The notes beneath the pieces are model-generated. The model was not told where the DNA came from. It ran no database searches and saw only the letters and a program-made list of their open reading frames with translations. A program made the position numbers and the translations under genes. From Euclidia mi (taxonomy: Eukaryota; Arthropoda; Insecta; Lepidoptera; Erebidae), in the NCBI GenBank assembly GCA_944739405.2, contig OX123185.2, forward strand, positions 4,275,840-4,339,839: a stretch of DNA of 64,000 bases, in the 5' to 3' direction. Positions within the stretch are counted from its first letter, which is position 1. Each line of letters begins with the position of its first letter. This document shows, piece by piece, positions 1 to 11,892 of the stretch.

Positions 1-679
1 CGTCTAAGAAATAAACTGCGCCCATGGTGAACTGGATGAAGCGGCCTCCTCACAGATTATCACTGCACTGAGTGTTGTTGACAGTGGCTTCGTTCCCACC
101 ATGGGACAACAGTTGCACTGATCCATAGGTGTGGTGTTCTTTGTGTCCAAGGGTTGTATGTCAAGCCCTTCGCGATACACTATTGTTCCCGTTTATATCT
201 ATTTAATTCATTTATTTACCTTTGTAGATAAACAGTTAAAATAAAAGTTCTGCTAAGGATTACGCTCTGATATTAAAATCAACTTTTAATCGTATGTCGC
301 ACTCACAACCCGATACAATGCAATGTCAATTTAATTTTATTTGGAGGATTTTTTTCATGTAACTGTTTCTTCCTAATCTGTTAGGAATTTTTGTTAACCC
401 ATCTTAGTGCACCTCTACGACCACATACATACGTAAGTACATGCTAAATTTCAACTTCCTAGGGCCAATAGTTTTGGCTGTGCGTTGTCTGTCCGTCAGT
501 AATGGCAAAATTTAAATATAAATGAATGATTGGCCACTAGTATTATCCCCAGTACCATATTGAGTAGGTACAGTAGAGAAGACTAAGCTAAATATTACTC
601 GTTTAATGTATATCAAGGTAAAAAAGTTGCTGATTTCGGCGAAGAACCGATACAAAAAACCAGTTGCATGAATCTGCCT
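1..679 (+). repeat. First copy of a ~680-bp dispersed or duplicated repeat
   Basis: This stretch aligns along its length with 2829-3888, apart from a SINE inserted in the second copy. Its first ~175 bases resemble a degenerate relative of the SINE head seen at 38.9 and 40.4 kb (goes through GTGAACTGGATGAAGCGGCC, then a TTGTGTCCAAGGGTTGTATG segment). The similarity stops after CTGCCTGTT at 679. The element starts before the window. It serves as an empty-site control for the SINE at 3508. No protein is encoded. Confidence 0.75.
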
Positions 680-1779
680 GTTAAAATGTTGAATGGACAA
701 ACTGAATATTGAATAAATTGAACGCCGCGCTCAGATTTTCTCACTGGCTTCTAAGCTAGAGGAGTTGTCTACAGACGTTTATAAACCTATATATTGGTAG
801 CTTTAGAATAAATCGCTTGCAGGGAATTTTTGTTGGTAAATTATGTGATACACTCATTATGTTTATGCGATAGCCTTTATATGAATGCCGAATAGCTTTG
901 AGTGTCGTAAGTTCAACAGCATGCAGAACAAACCTTTGTGCTCACCACTAAAGCTTGCTCCGAACTTGAGTGTCCTTTGAGGGCTTTAAGTAGGTAGCTA
1001 GGTACGTTTTTCAAGGTTTGTAAAGTCATCTGTAACATAGGATTCCTAGTGCGGTAGCTGCTCTTTTCAAACATAATAATCCGGAATTATATGCCCATAG
1101 TAAAATAAGACCTCAAGCTTTCATGAAGAAATTTACTTAAACTTACCTTGTCAGATATCATTTGTGTGTCCCTATCTTCATCTGTTTTAGCAAAGAAAAC
1201 AAAGACAGCAATGGACTAAATATCGTAAATAATCGTACACAACAGTATCACAAGCCATTGCTATTTTCATGTATCTAGGCTTAAACTTCACAACATTTGA
1301 ACCTGCTGTAATATTAATTCTACGCTCAGATTACTAAATAAAGACGAATTTTGTGCCATAAATCAGAAATAGATATATATCACTTATCAAAAGATACTTT
1401 CATCTCTTTAACCACACATCCAGGCCCAAAAATGTGTGAAAGCACACAAGACTCCTTTTAAGCTTTGATACTTTAATAAACATGTACACGTAAGGTTTAT
1501 GCCTACCTATGATTACGTATGCTTTAAAAGGTTTTTATTAACTTCATATAAAGATCGTGCGTTGTTCAGTTATACATACTCGTATGACATTATGTGTCTG
1601 TTTATCTCTGAACAGGCAAACAGAAATGTATTATATCAGTATGTCATCACCTTTGAGTAAAATGTAGAAATGAGAGAACCTACCACTATCTACTAAGAAG
1701 CTAGCTTGCCCTAGTAAGAAATTGAATTTTGCATTAAACGGTTGCCAAACTATTATTTGTTTTATTTGTCTATGATTGA
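680..1779. other. Non-coding stretch, nothing recognised
   Basis: AT-rich sequence with only short chance reading frames. I see no repeat shared with the rest of the window and no RNA gene. Confidence 0.6.
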
Positions 1780-2155
1780 GATTTCATATAAAGGTCTTTA
1801 TCTCAACACTCTCTTATCACACAATTATTTACTCTGTCAGTCAAAGAAACACCACACATACTTCTCAGTGCTCTCATTTCTACAGCATTTATTCTAGTTT
1901 CATGACTCTTCTGTCATACGCAACTATCACTACCTACCTACACCCCTCTATGGACAGCCAAACGTGCCTTTTTCGACACGTTTTGGCTATTCATAAACGC
2001 CTTCAGAGCTCCATTCACTCTATTACCTGCATTAACTCTTCTTTCAATATCTTCTACATTCTTACCTTCTCTTGTAAATAGCGCACCTAAATAGACAAAC
2101 TCATTCACTTGCTCCACTCGCTGTCCATCGATCATAACATTACAAATCTTCTGAG
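1780..2155 (-). pseudogene. RTE-clade LINE, reverse transcriptase C-terminal part
   Basis: On the minus strand this reads as the region after the polymerase domain of an RTE-type LINE. The peptides IDGQRVEQVNEFVYLG, IERRVNAGNRVNGALKAF and, after a stop and a small deletion, INAVEMRALRSMCGVS are diagnostic of lepidopteran RTE endonuclease-reverse transcriptases. The intact family protein is about 1,000 residues; here only about 125 residues survive, with stops near 1935 and 1922. The 5' part of the same protein lies immediately next door on the opposite strand (2142-2312), giving an inverted, internally deleted insertion. Dead copy; no function expected. Confidence 0.85.
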
Positions 2156-2312
2156 CATTGTTAGCAAATTGTATGCGAAGGTACTGATTGAAAGAGTTAT
2201 GGAAGTAACCAACAGGAAAATATGGGATGTACAAACAGGATTCCGAAAGGGTATGGGGTGCACGGATCAAGTCTTTTCCTTGCGGTGCATAGCCGAAAAA
2301 ATCTTGGCCATT
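2142..2312 (+). pseudogene. RTE-clade LINE, reverse transcriptase N-terminal part (inverted)
   Basis: The plus strand encodes LLSIVSKLYAKVLIERVMEV followed by IWDVQTGFRKGMGCTDQVF and LRCIAEKILA. This is the first conserved reverse transcriptase block of RTE elements, normally about 300 residues upstream of the block found on the minus strand at 1780-2155. The two pieces are head to head and meet, or slightly overlap, at 2142-2156. The likely cause is twin priming during a single insertion. After ILA the reading frame leaves homology. Confidence 0.8.
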
Positions 2313-2509
2313 TACTTCACTGGCACTGTATATCATACCCACCTCAAGTTCACTTCTTGTTCCTCTTCGTCTTCAATTATAGCAGACAGAAGTAAAACTT
2401 CTTCAATTTCACTATCTGTATCAGACAGCATTTTACTGACGCGACTACAGCCTGGTGAACGCCTGAACGAACGCGACAGTGTGCACAACTTTTGCACGCG
2501 CAATAATCA

Positions 2510-2645
2510 CCACCGCGCACGCCACCGCGGACGCGAGCTGAACGCATTGGTTTGATCCTGGCTTAAGTTCGTACACAACATCTGATCGCCACCGCGCACG
2601 CCACCATGGACGCAAGCTAAACGCGTTGGTTTGATCCTGGCTTAA
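2510..2645 (+). repeat. Two 57-bp GC-rich direct repeats
   Basis: Bases 2510-2566 and 2589-2645 repeat each other with about seven differences; both start CCACCGCGCACGCCACC and end TTTGATCCTGGCTTAA. The period is 79 bp. They sit in a GC-rich patch (2440-2650), unlike the AT-rich surroundings. They may be the remains of a GC-rich MITE; the function is unknown. Confidence 0.7.
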
Positions 2646-2828
2646 CAAAAGAGTGTGGACGCCGATATCGCGATACATTATTAGCTGCACTGAACTCAGT
2701 GCACGAGGAAGTAATTAATTATGGCGATGATAAATTGTGATCCTGCCTTATACATATGTAGCTATAGCAATATAGTAAGAGCAATACAACTAGGGAGCCA
2801 TTGTTAGTTCCACAGTAAAGAAAACGAA

Positions 2829-3888
2829 AGTCTAAGCAATAAACTGCGGCCTTGGTGAAGTGGTTTAAGCGGCCACCTCACCGATTATCACTGCACTGAG
2901 TGTTGTTGAGAGTGGCTTCGTTTCCACCATGGGACAACAGTTGCACTGATCAACAAGTTTGGTGTTCTTTTTGTGTCCAAGGGTTGTATGTCAAGTCCTT
3001 CGCGATACACTATTGTTCCCGTTTATATTTACTTAATTCATTTATTTACCTTTGTAGATAAACAGTTAAAATATGTATATAGTTATAATTAATCATCTGT
3101 AATAATAAAAACTATACTTATCTCTTAATAGACAAAATAAAAACTAGTTAAAATAAAAGTTCTGCTAAGGATTACGCTCTGATATTAAAATCGACTTTCT
3201 GTCTATTTAATTTTAACTGAAGGATTTTTTTAATTTATCTGTTTCTTCCTGACCTGATGGGAGTTTTTGGATAACCCTTTTTAGTGCACCCCTACGATTC
3301 CCAAGCAACATACGTATCTAAGTACTTACATGCTAAATTTCAACTTCTTAGGGCCAATATTGTGATTTTGGCTGTGCGTTGTCTGTCAGTCAGTCAGTAA
3401 TGGGAAAAATTAAATATAGATGAATGATTGGCCACTCAGTATTATCCCAAGCACCATATTGAGTAGGTACAGTAGAGAATTAAGCTAAATATTACTGGTT
3501 TAATGTAAACCAGACTGCCTCGTTGGTCTCGCGGAATAAATGTGCGCGTGGGATTGGGAGGTCTTGGGTTCGATTCCCGGGTCGGGCAAAGTGTTATTGG
3601 GATTTTCCGTTAGGAAATTCTCAGTAGCAGCACGGAGTCTGGTAATGTGCCCGGTACGGCAATAGGCTCGCCCCCTATTACGTGGGACCTAAAATTTCAT
3701 GGCGAAATGTGGGTGTAATATTACACCTTTGCCTACCCCTTCGGGGGCGTGGCGTGAGACGTGAGACTATAAATAAATAAAATAAATAAATTAATGTATG
3801 CATATCAAGGTAAAAAAGTAGAGCGTTGCTGATTTCGGCGAAGAGCCGATACAAAAAACCAGGTGCACAAACCTGCCTGTTGGTACTG
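2829..3888 (+). repeat. Second copy of the ~680-bp repeat, interrupted by a SINE
   Basis: Same sequence order as 1-679: a degenerate SINE-like head, then the block with AAGTTCTGCTAAGGATTACG, then TTAGTGCACC and GATTTCGGCGAAGAGCCGAT. It carries a ~60-bp AT-rich insertion near 3073-3150 and the SINE at 3508-3790. The homology ends at the same point (CTGCCTGTT) as in the first copy. Either two insertions of one old element or a tandem duplication of about 2.83-kb period would explain it. Confidence 0.75.
3508..3790 (+). mobile_element. tRNA-derived SINE (head G + tail I) with 8-bp target duplication
   Basis: The head runs ACTGCCTCGTTGGTCTCGCG and includes a perfect pol III B box GGTTCGATTCC at 3567-3577. 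The body contains GTGCCCGGTACGGCAATAGG and the 3' block CTACCCCTTCGGGG, and it ends in ATAAA repeats. TTAATGTA flanks it at 3500-3507 and 3791-3798. The paralogous empty site at 603-610 has a single TTAATGTA, which fixes the insertion boundaries. Confidence 0.92.
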
Positions 3889-4235
3889 CGTATACATTAC
3901 ACGTAGTTGTTTTGAACGCGTTCAGAACCAAAGGGTTACCTCTCGGGACAACCCGACATATTATCCCTTTTGATAAATTCACTCCCGTCACATTCTTGAC
4001 GCTCACATTGATTCACGCTAGTTTCAACCTTAACTTTTCCGACATTGTCCTGATTTGGTCAAATAAAACAGTTGAAGTTCAGTTAGTTCAGTTTCAGCTT
4101 ATGTTGCCATGTCCGATTTGTTTTTAATCGAGGCAGTAAAATAAGTCGTGGTTTAGTGTAGCAGATCGGGAGGAACGATAAAACGAGGTCTTTTTAGATT
4201 GATGTTTAATTTATTGCATTGCACAACTAGTATTA
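3889..4235. other. Non-coding stretch before LINE A
   Basis: Short reading frames only. No recognisable element; AGTATTA at 4229-4235 is the probable upstream target duplication of LINE A. Confidence 0.5.
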
Positions 4236-4239
4236 AACA

Positions 4240-5666
4240 AGTTATCTTAGTAACTTGTTTAATAAGTGTATAGAATCAGGCGATTTTCCAAATTTAATGA
4301 AACATAGTAAGATAATACCTCTGTTTAAATCCGGTAGTAAAAATGATCCTAGTAATTATAGGCCAATTTCAATACTACCTACTTTTAGTAAAATCTTTGA
4401 AAAGATCATACTCAAGCAACTTCTGAAACACTTTAATTTAAACAGCCTCCTTCACACTGAGCAATATGGTTTTACTAAGGGTCACTCGACGACGGATGCA
4501 GGAGTAGCGTTACTCAAACACGTCTACAATGCATGGGAGAAATCTCAGAATGCTATTGGTGTGTTTTGCGACCTTTCGAAAGCATTCGATTGTGTCTGCC
4601 ATGATACGCTCTTGTGCAAACTTAAACATTACGGCGTCCAGACTAAAGCATTGGATGTTATTAAGGCATATTTAAATAACAGAATCCAATGTGTCGAAAT
4701 AAATGGCTCAAAATCCAGTAGTTTACCAGTACAATTGGGAGTGCCGCGGGTAGTATCCTAGGGCCTTTCTTGTTTCTTGTTTACATTAATGATTTGCCAT
4801 TTTACCTGAGAAACATTTGTGACGTGGTATTGTTTGCTGACGATACTTCATTGATATTTGAAGTAGATAGAAATAAGAAAAACTTTACCGAAATAAACAG
4901 TGCTCTTATTCAGGTGACTAAATGGTTTACTGTGAACAACTTAATACTGAACGCCAAAAAGACCAAATGTGTTAAGTTTGCTTTGCCAAACGTCAGAAAC
5001 CTTGGTACTAACATCGTTTTAAATGGTGATGTACTGGAAACAACTGAATCTACGTTGTTTCTAGGAATAACACTTGATTCAAAGTTGCCATGGGGCGCAC
5101 ACATTACATATCTGTCAGCGAAACTTAGTTCGGCTGCTTATGCCACTAAGAAGGTGCGTAGTTTAACAGATGTCGATACGGCTGGGCTGGTATATTTTGG
5201 CTATTTTCATAGTGTTATGTCATATAGCATATTACTATGGGGTAGAGCTGCTGATATCGAAAGTATTTTTATATTGCAAAAAAGAGCAGTTCGGGCCATT
5301 TACCAACTACGAACAAGAGTTTCGCTCAAGGAAATATTTAAGGACATCGGTATTTTAACTGTAGCGTCTCAGTATATTTATGCCAGTGTTTTGCATGTGC
5401 GTAGGAATATAAATTCATATTCAAAGAATAGTGATATTCACTCTATTAATACAAGAAATAGACATAAATTATGTGTTCCGTATTTCCGTTTGTGTAAAAC
5501 TCATAATTCTTTTATAGGACAAAGTTTACGCATCTACAACAAGATACCGATATGTATTTTAGACTTGCCGTTTAGCGCATTTAAGACAACGATTAAAAAT
5601 AACCTAATGCAAAAGGCTTATTACAATTTAAATGATTACCTTAATGACAAATGCGCTTGGCAATAA
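4240..5666 (+). pseudogene. LINE A reverse transcriptase (broken by one base)
   Basis: RNA-dependent DNA polymerase of a non-LTR retrotransposon. Visible blocks are NYRPISILP, YGFTKGHSTTDA, FCDLSKAFDCV, then the GVPQG box, YINDLP and the catalytic FADD at 4833-4844. The C-terminal region VYFGYFHSVMSYSILLWG and the terminal ...YLNDKCAWQ are present. A single-base loss at about 4746, inside GVPQG, shifts the frame between 4761 and 4770; otherwise about 475 residues are nearly open. The endonuclease and ORF1 are absent because of 5' truncation. About two-thirds of residues match LINE D. Confidence 0.9.
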
Positions 5667-6045
5667 TCTGTTTTAGTATTCACATAATTATTGGTTAAGT
5701 AGGTAGATAATATTAAAATTTTCATGACATGTAATTAAATATGATTCTATTCCCAATAAAATTATATAAGTAAATGATGTTTTTTGGAATCGCCACCACA
5801 TCATTAGATGTCTTTCATGTCGTTAGATACTATTTATTTATTATGTTTAATTTTATTGTCTTGTACTCAATCAGTTGGACCGGTGGTTGTATTTCAAAAG
5901 GTATCACGTCAATTAAATATGGGTACTACATTTGCATTTCTTCACACGTTTTCACAAATTTATGCTATAATTAATGATCTGGAAAATGGAGGTAATTCGC
6001 GTTCATGGTCAGTTTACCAACAGATTGTTAATTTTATTACTGCCG

Positions 6046-6222
6046 GTTCGTATACCGTTGTCGTCATGCTCACTAAAATGTCATTTCTTGTGGTGGCGTC
6101 GTGTGTCGGGTCATCCCTGTCCCTCTGATATGGCGAGAGGGATGATGGCTGGCACATGCGTCATACTCGTGAACGGGTGCTACTTGCGATGACTGGTCGA
6201 TGGCGGTCTTATGGGCTGGTAT
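6046..6222 (+). other. Conserved 3'UTR block of LINE A with a hairpin
   Basis: A 177-bp segment of the 3'UTR that differs at only five positions from 48639-48815 in LINE D. It contains a perfect 7-bp stem TCCCTCT/AGAGGGA (6120-6126 with 6136-6142) around a 9-base loop. A structured 3'UTR element recognised by the element's own reverse transcriptase is one possible role, by analogy with other LINEs. Nothing here proves it. Confidence 0.7.
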
Positions 6223-6670
6223 AATTTTTTATTTATATTTAACTTCATCATTTCCATCATGGTTCTGAACATTTGCGCGGATTGCCTGCATTGTTAGGTG
6301 CATAATGTAAGTGAATGCTCCTGTTTCACCATGTCTATGTTAAGGAGGCTAACTAAATGAACATCAAAATTTAACTTGATTATGCTTGAGTATCATGTAA
6401 AGTAAATATATACAAGTAACATAGAAGGTATAACAGTTGCAGCACCTTACAAATGTTTGATTGTTATGTATTATTAAAAACCTGGCGATGAAAAAGAGTG
6501 ACCGTGAGTTTTATTGCTCGTTCTTTCTCATGGTTCTACCTATTGCATTGCGAACGTGGCAGTAAATGTAAATGTAGAAGCATACAGTAATAATGTTTAA
6601 ATTTGACGTTCATAAGTGTCACTTTGTGATCTAAATGAATAAAGGATTTTGAGTTTGAGTTTGAGTATTA

Positions 6671-6833
6671 CAGCCTGGTCACGAGATCAGTCTAAGCGGC
6701 GAGCGGCGTGGCAGGGACGATGTACATGGCGCGTTTACTCTGAGGCGGTCGGCTCCGCGTCACAGTAAACGCGCCATGTACATCGAAAACGCTAGCCGCT
6801 GCCGCCCGCCGCTGTAGGCCGTGAACGAGCCCT
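6671..6833. mobile_element. GC-rich foldback MITE abutting LINE A
   Basis: Ends are imperfect inverted repeats (CAGCCTGGTCACGA against the complement of CGTGAACGAGCCCT). Inside is a perfect 22-bp inverted pair at 6718-6739 and 6764-6785 (CGATGTACATGGCGCGTTTA...), loop 24 bases. Flanks GAGTATTA (6663-6670) and TAGTGTTA (6834-6841) agree at 6 of 8 positions, suggesting an old hAT-type 8-bp duplication. It begins directly at the 3' end of LINE A. Confidence 0.65.
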
Positions 6834-6841
6834 TAGTGTTA

Positions 6842-7917
6842 ATGGGCCCAAGCATCCAAGGAGAAAGTCTTAGACGTAGCCATGATGGCTATTATTAGTG
6901 GTAGGTAAAACTGACTTAATCCTACTTTGGTCACAATAACTAATAGAAATTGCGAAATATTACAGTGACATCGTAGTGTTTCAGGTATTAATTAATTTAT
7001 CGGGAATTAAGTGTACCGATCAGTAACAAATCAGGACGGGTCTCTGAGGACACGCCTTGATTTATTAGTCTGAAAATTGGGACGTCCCGCGCAAATCGGT
7101 ACACCTGACAACTCTAGTAGTTCCTTCAAGTTCAAGGCATTATCCAACAACTAACCCATTTTAATTTATAATGTTTAAGCTGATATTCTTTCTTTCTTTT
7201 AGGCACATTTAAGAGTTAGTGGGCAAACGGCACAAGTATTAAATCGAACCGTCCTCACTCTTCTTATTGCCGCTCTTCACAAGGAGAGTATCATCCTCCA
7301 TCTTCTAACCTCCATACAACAAACTCCATTTCCTCTCCTTTCTTTTGTATTGCCGTTTTCACAAGGAAAATTACCTACCGTATGTGACGCTTTTGATATC
7401 CGTAATATCTGTGCTTGCCACCGTAATATAGTAGTTAAACTCGCCAAGAAAGAGCGCTCAGCGGCCCGGTGCGCATGGCTCGCCAACTAATCTTGATAAG
7501 ATAGTAATAAAGATAGTAAATGATTACTTGCGGACTAGTAACGTACTAAGTAGGTAAATTACTAGTAGGTATGTACGTAAAATATACATATTTACGCTTA
7601 TCTGTTCATATTAAATCGACAGATTTTATGAACAAGGTATGTTATACATACAGTACTCTGTATGCTTAAAATAATGTATTTAGTTTGATGGTATATTATA
7701 TGACTGAAGTAATAGATTTGTGGTACCTATAGCAAGCTTAAGTGCATTCGTCACCATCTGGTATATAGATTCCGATCAGCATCAGGAAATCACTCTCTGT
7801 GCCTCGGAGAAAACTTAAATCTTTCGGTTCCAACTCACTGTCATGTGGACTCCTATATTCGTTACAGAATTAAGGTACACCCTTTCACTGTTGGTTTATG
7901 CCTTTGGATTGATAAGG
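6842..7917. other. Non-coding stretch
   Basis: No gene recognised. A 10-bp inverted pair GTGTACCGAT (7011-7020 and 7095-7104) encloses ~75 bp and may be a tiny degenerate MITE. The remainder shows nothing. Confidence 0.5.
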
Positions 7918-8075
7918 TCAAACGGGGCGGTAGCACTGTGGGAAAGTCACGAGGCATGGAGCAGGTGATGAATAAAAATTCAATACGCGCATAAGTTTAA
8001 AAAGTGGTAAGTTCGAAGCCGTTACGAAGTACGTGGCAGTCTGTTGAAAGTCCACTAGGCTATGGCTACCTCTAT
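7918..8075 (-). mobile_element. Diverged SINE fragment with tRNA-like head (head T)
   Basis: On the minus strand there is an A-box-like TAGCCTAGTGG (plus-strand 8052-8062), then CAACAGACTGC, then a B-box-like GGCTTCGAACTT (8009-8020). These match in order and spacing the heads at 17.37 kb and 31.79 kb. The 3' part (ATGCCTCGTGACTTTCCCAC) matches none of the other tails in the window. Confidence 0.55.
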
Positions 8076-8593
8076 GATTTGACCACCTAAACCACTCCCA
8101 TAAATCTGGGAAAACCAAAAAAATAAAAAGTATCGATGAGTATATTCACTGCGCACATAACCGAGATCCATCATCCATCTTGTGTGTGACGCAATACCTC
8201 GAGCCACGGGGCGCTCGTATCGGTCGACATCTACTTAGCTGTCATCGCTGTATGTGCTCACGACTCGATGCTCGGGGACAAACAGAACTAAAAACATGAC
8301 GCCGATTGTACGTGTTGTGCAGAGATGACAACGACATTGGCGAAGGATTTTGTAAAAACAATCCTTTAAACGGAATTAAAATCAGTTTTTTAGATAATAA
8401 TAAACATTATTTTAGTCAGTTTTTTCATATATACTTATACTAGACGTAGCCAGCGGCTTCACCCGCGTCAATTATACATATAAACCTTCCTCTTGAAATG
8501 AAATGAAACTGCTTTATTTCGTGTAAACTTTGAAAGTACTTACGAAACGTCATTAAAAAAAGCAATTATTTTTGTGTGTCGAATTAGAACAGC

Positions 8594-11500
8594 TCAGTCC
8601 CAAGCGTTTTGGTCGTCTTTATAATCAGATATTTTATAATAGGCTTTTGAACACAATTTCACTTTTACAATAATTTTGAACTTATTTATAGATAGGTATC
8701 TTATATTATAAGGGAGCTTGTTATAAAAGCGTATACATTGTCCCATAAAACAGTTACTTATTTTGTGGAGACGAGTGCTATGAACTACGAGATTATTCCT
8801 GTGTCTTGTATTTACAGAATGTATATCACATTTTTTACAAAATTTGTCAATATTTTTATGTACATATAGCAGATTTTCATAAATATATTGTGATACAACA
8901 GTTAGAATGTTTATTTCTTTGAACTTTTCTCTTAGAGAAACTCTTGGACTGAGGTTATAAATTCCCCTTACAGCTCTTTTCTGCAGAACAAATATTGTAT
9001 TTAGGTCTGCAGCATTTTCCCAGAGAAGAATCCCATACGACATTAAGCTATGAAAGTAACTGAAATAAACCATTCTAGCTGTTTCTAAATCTGTGAGGCG
9101 TCTAATTGTCTTAAGTGCATAAGCTGCAGAACTGAGTTTGCCCGAAAGCCTTTCTATATGTGGACCCCGTTGTAGTTTGGTGTCCAGCATAATACCTAAT
9201 AACATGGTTGTCTCGACGGGCTCAATCCTAGATTCATTAAGTTGTACATTTATTAAGTAATTTTTAATAAGTAATAGATTATTAACATTAAACCAATTGA
9301 CAACTTTAGAGAGTGCATTTTTTACTTCGTCAAAGTTACTCTGTCGTCGTTTAATATTAAAAATCAAAGAGGTATCATCAGCGAACAATACAATCTCATG
9401 ATTATTCTTAACGTAATAAGGTAAATCGTTAATATATATCAAGAATAGAAATGGTCCGAGAATTGAACCCTGCGGGACACCCATTTTCAAAGCAGAACCT
9501 GGAGATGTCTTACCATTAACCTCTACCTTCTGGATTTTGTTGCCCAAATAAGAAGTCAGGATATCGAGAGCTTTATTTTTAATGCCGTAATGATATAGTT
9601 TCCTGATAAGAGTATCATGATGAACACAATCAAAGGCTTTAGACAAGTCGCAAAATATACCTAACGCATCTTGCGACTTCTCCCAAGCTGCAAAAATACT
9701 TTTCAGTAACTCAACTGCTGCGTCAGTAGTTGAACAACCCCTCGTAAATCCGAACTGTTTCTTGTGAAGAAGATTATGTCTATTGAAATGACTAAGTAGC
9801 TGACTAAGAATTAGTTTCTCAAAAATTTTGCTAAGTGTTGGCAATACAGAAATAGGTCGAAAATTTGAGGGGTCTGATGTGTCACCAGATTTAAATAAAG
9901 GTGTTATTTTGCTATACTTCATTAAATCAGGAAATGTTCCAGAAGTGACACAACCATTGAACACTGTTGCAAGATGTGGAGCAATTAATGTAATAATAGA
10001 CGAAACAGTCTTTACTGACAATCCCCACAGATCCTTTGTTTAAGAACATCATCTGTAGTAACAGCAACAAATTCAAAGGCCGTAACACATTCCGGCACGC
10101 AGTCTTTAAGCAGCATTTCAGCAGACATGGAAGACGATTTGAGTGACGCTGTAGTTACAATGGGTATATTAGCAAAAAACTTTTCAAATTCCGTCGCTAC
10201 TTCCAAGACCTCTGCAATACTCACATTATTAATATTTAGTAGGTAGTCGCGACTGCGTGTTTTGGCTCTAACAGTTTCGCTATTGATCACATTCCAAGTT
10301 GCTTTTATGGTATTTTCAGCGTTTTTTATTTTATTTTTCAAATAAATTGATTTTGCAGCATAACAAGCTTGTCTAAATGTTTTTGAGTATTTTTTTACAT
10401 AATTAATAATGATCGCCGTGTGGTTGACGGCATAGAATACAAGTGTCACCACCCCCTTTCTTCCCGTGGGTGTCGTAAGAGGCGACTAAGGGATAACACG
10501 ATGCAAATACCATCTTTGCATAGAGACGGAAAACTCGACATCAAACCCTATACGACTGCCTCGTTGGTCTCGCGAGGTAAATGTGCGCGTGGGATCGGGA
10601 GGTCCCGGGTTCGATTCCTGGGTCGGGCAGTGTTATTGGGTTTTTCTGTCACGAAATTCTCAGTAGCAGCACGGAGTCTGGAAATGTGCCCGGTACGGCA
10701 ATAGGCTCGCCCCTTATTACGTGGGACTAAAGTATATCTGGCGAAAAGTGGGTGTAGAAATACACCTCTGCCTACCCCTTCGGGGATAAAAGGCGTGACG
10801 TTATGTATGTGTATGTGTAATTAATAAAGGCTGGACTATTATTAAAAAAATTTTCATTATAAAGTTTATATAACCTAGTCCGACTTTTATGAATGCCTTC
10901 AGTTGCCCAATCACTAAACATCAGACGGTCAGTTGCATTTAATTGTTTAGGTTTACATACAGTAGAAAATTCATCATTAATCAATTTAAATAATGAATTA
11001 TATAACTGATCCGGATGGTCATGAATAGGCAACCAACGCATTTTATTTGATAGATTATTTTTAAAAAGTTCTAATCGGTTTTCATTTATAGGTATAAAAT
11101 TAATAATTTTACTCTGAACCTTAGGGCATTTTCTTGGACAACAGACTAACTGCCCACAGTGATCAGACTGTAACATATTAATTAAGGATTTTTGTAAAGG
11201 CTTAGTGTTAATAAATATATTATCAATACAGGTAGCACTTGTGGCAGTCACTCTAGTTGGTTCTAAAAAAGTATGACTTAAATTGTAAGATTTAAATAGA
11301 TTTAAGAAATCAATTGATAAAGAACATTTGTCTAAAATGTTAATGTTGAAGTCACCACAAATAGCAACCGTTTTATGGCAATTATTAACTTTGCTTAAGG
11401 CATCCTCCATAATTACTAGAAAATTTTCAAAATGTGCACATGGAGGCTTGTATACACTCATAACAATGAACTGATCAAATTCGACACAAAATGTCTCTAT

Positions 11501-11880
11501 AACTCGGTCAACAGAGAGGCTCACAATATCAGACCTTTCTTTAAATTGTAAAAGTTTATTTATTATAATTAACGAGCCTCCTCGAATAAATTTTTCTCTG
11601 CTGAATGAGCTTGCAACCTGGTGGTTGTTGAAATTGAAAATGAACTGGTGGCTTTTTAGCCAATTTTCTGTAATACATAAAATATCAATATTGTTACAGT
11701 TCATGAACAATTCCAACTCTAACTCCTCACCCATCAACCCTTGTATATTTTAATGCACCAGGTTAATACAATTTTTAAAATTATTTTTTGTACAATGTGT
11801 GGTTGATGAAAGTGTGTTTTTATTACTTATATTTAAATTTATCAATGTCTTGTCTATGTTATTGCCAGAGATTGACTCTA
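8594..11880 (-). pseudogene. LINE B ORF2: endonuclease plus reverse transcriptase (interrupted)
   Basis: The N-terminal part is an apurinic-like endonuclease: ILCITENWL, VYKPP, GDFNINIL and SDHCG carry the expected catalytic residues. Then come the reverse transcriptase blocks NFRPISVLPTLSKIFEKL, FGFTRGCSTTDA, FCDLSKAFDCVHHDTL, GVPQGSILGPF and FADD (plus-strand 9374-9385). Lesions: a stop at 11750-11752 where relatives have glutamine; the SINE at 10410-10817, which splits a peptide ...INY/VKKYSKTF...; a deletion with frameshift near 10030-10045; and an in-frame loss of about 16 residues after FADD (near 9250). The protein ends ...KDDQNAWD at 8594. Confidence 0.92.
10410..10817 (+). mobile_element. 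Composite SINE (head P + head G + tail I) inside LINE B ORF2
   Basis: It starts CGCCGTGTGGTTGACGGC (head P), continues through GTGTCGTAAGAGGCGACTAA, then joins the tRNA-like head G with a B box at 10608-10618, the body GTGCCCGGTACGGCAATAGG and the 3' block CTACCCCTTCGGGG, ending in GTATGTGTATG. A 10-bp duplication TAATTAATAA flanks it (10400-10409 and 10818-10827). It is about 98% identical to the copy at 59.7 kb, so the family was active recently. Confidence 0.93.
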
Positions 11881-11892
11881 TTGTCTCATAAC

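Larger units (their letters stand above)
4236..6663 (+). mobile_element. LINE copy A, CR1/Jockey-type, 5'-truncated
   Basis: The copy contains the C-terminal two-thirds of the reverse transcriptase ORF, then a ~1-kb 3'UTR ending in AATAAAGGATTTTGAG and two to three TTTGAG repeats, the kind of 3' microsatellite used by this LINE group. A 7-bp duplication AGTATTA (4229-4235 and 6664-6670) probably marks the insertion. The 3'UTR is related to that of LINE D (48.4-49.0 kb), LINE C (26.4 kb) and the solitary tail at 57.5 kb. Confidence 0.88.

Noticed and set aside
5974..6192. Frame in the LINE A 3'UTR shared with LINE D (…SLKCHFLWWRRVSGHPC…)
   Set aside because: Shared only because the DNA block is 97% identical. 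Some of the few differences change amino acids, and neither copy has a consistent start.
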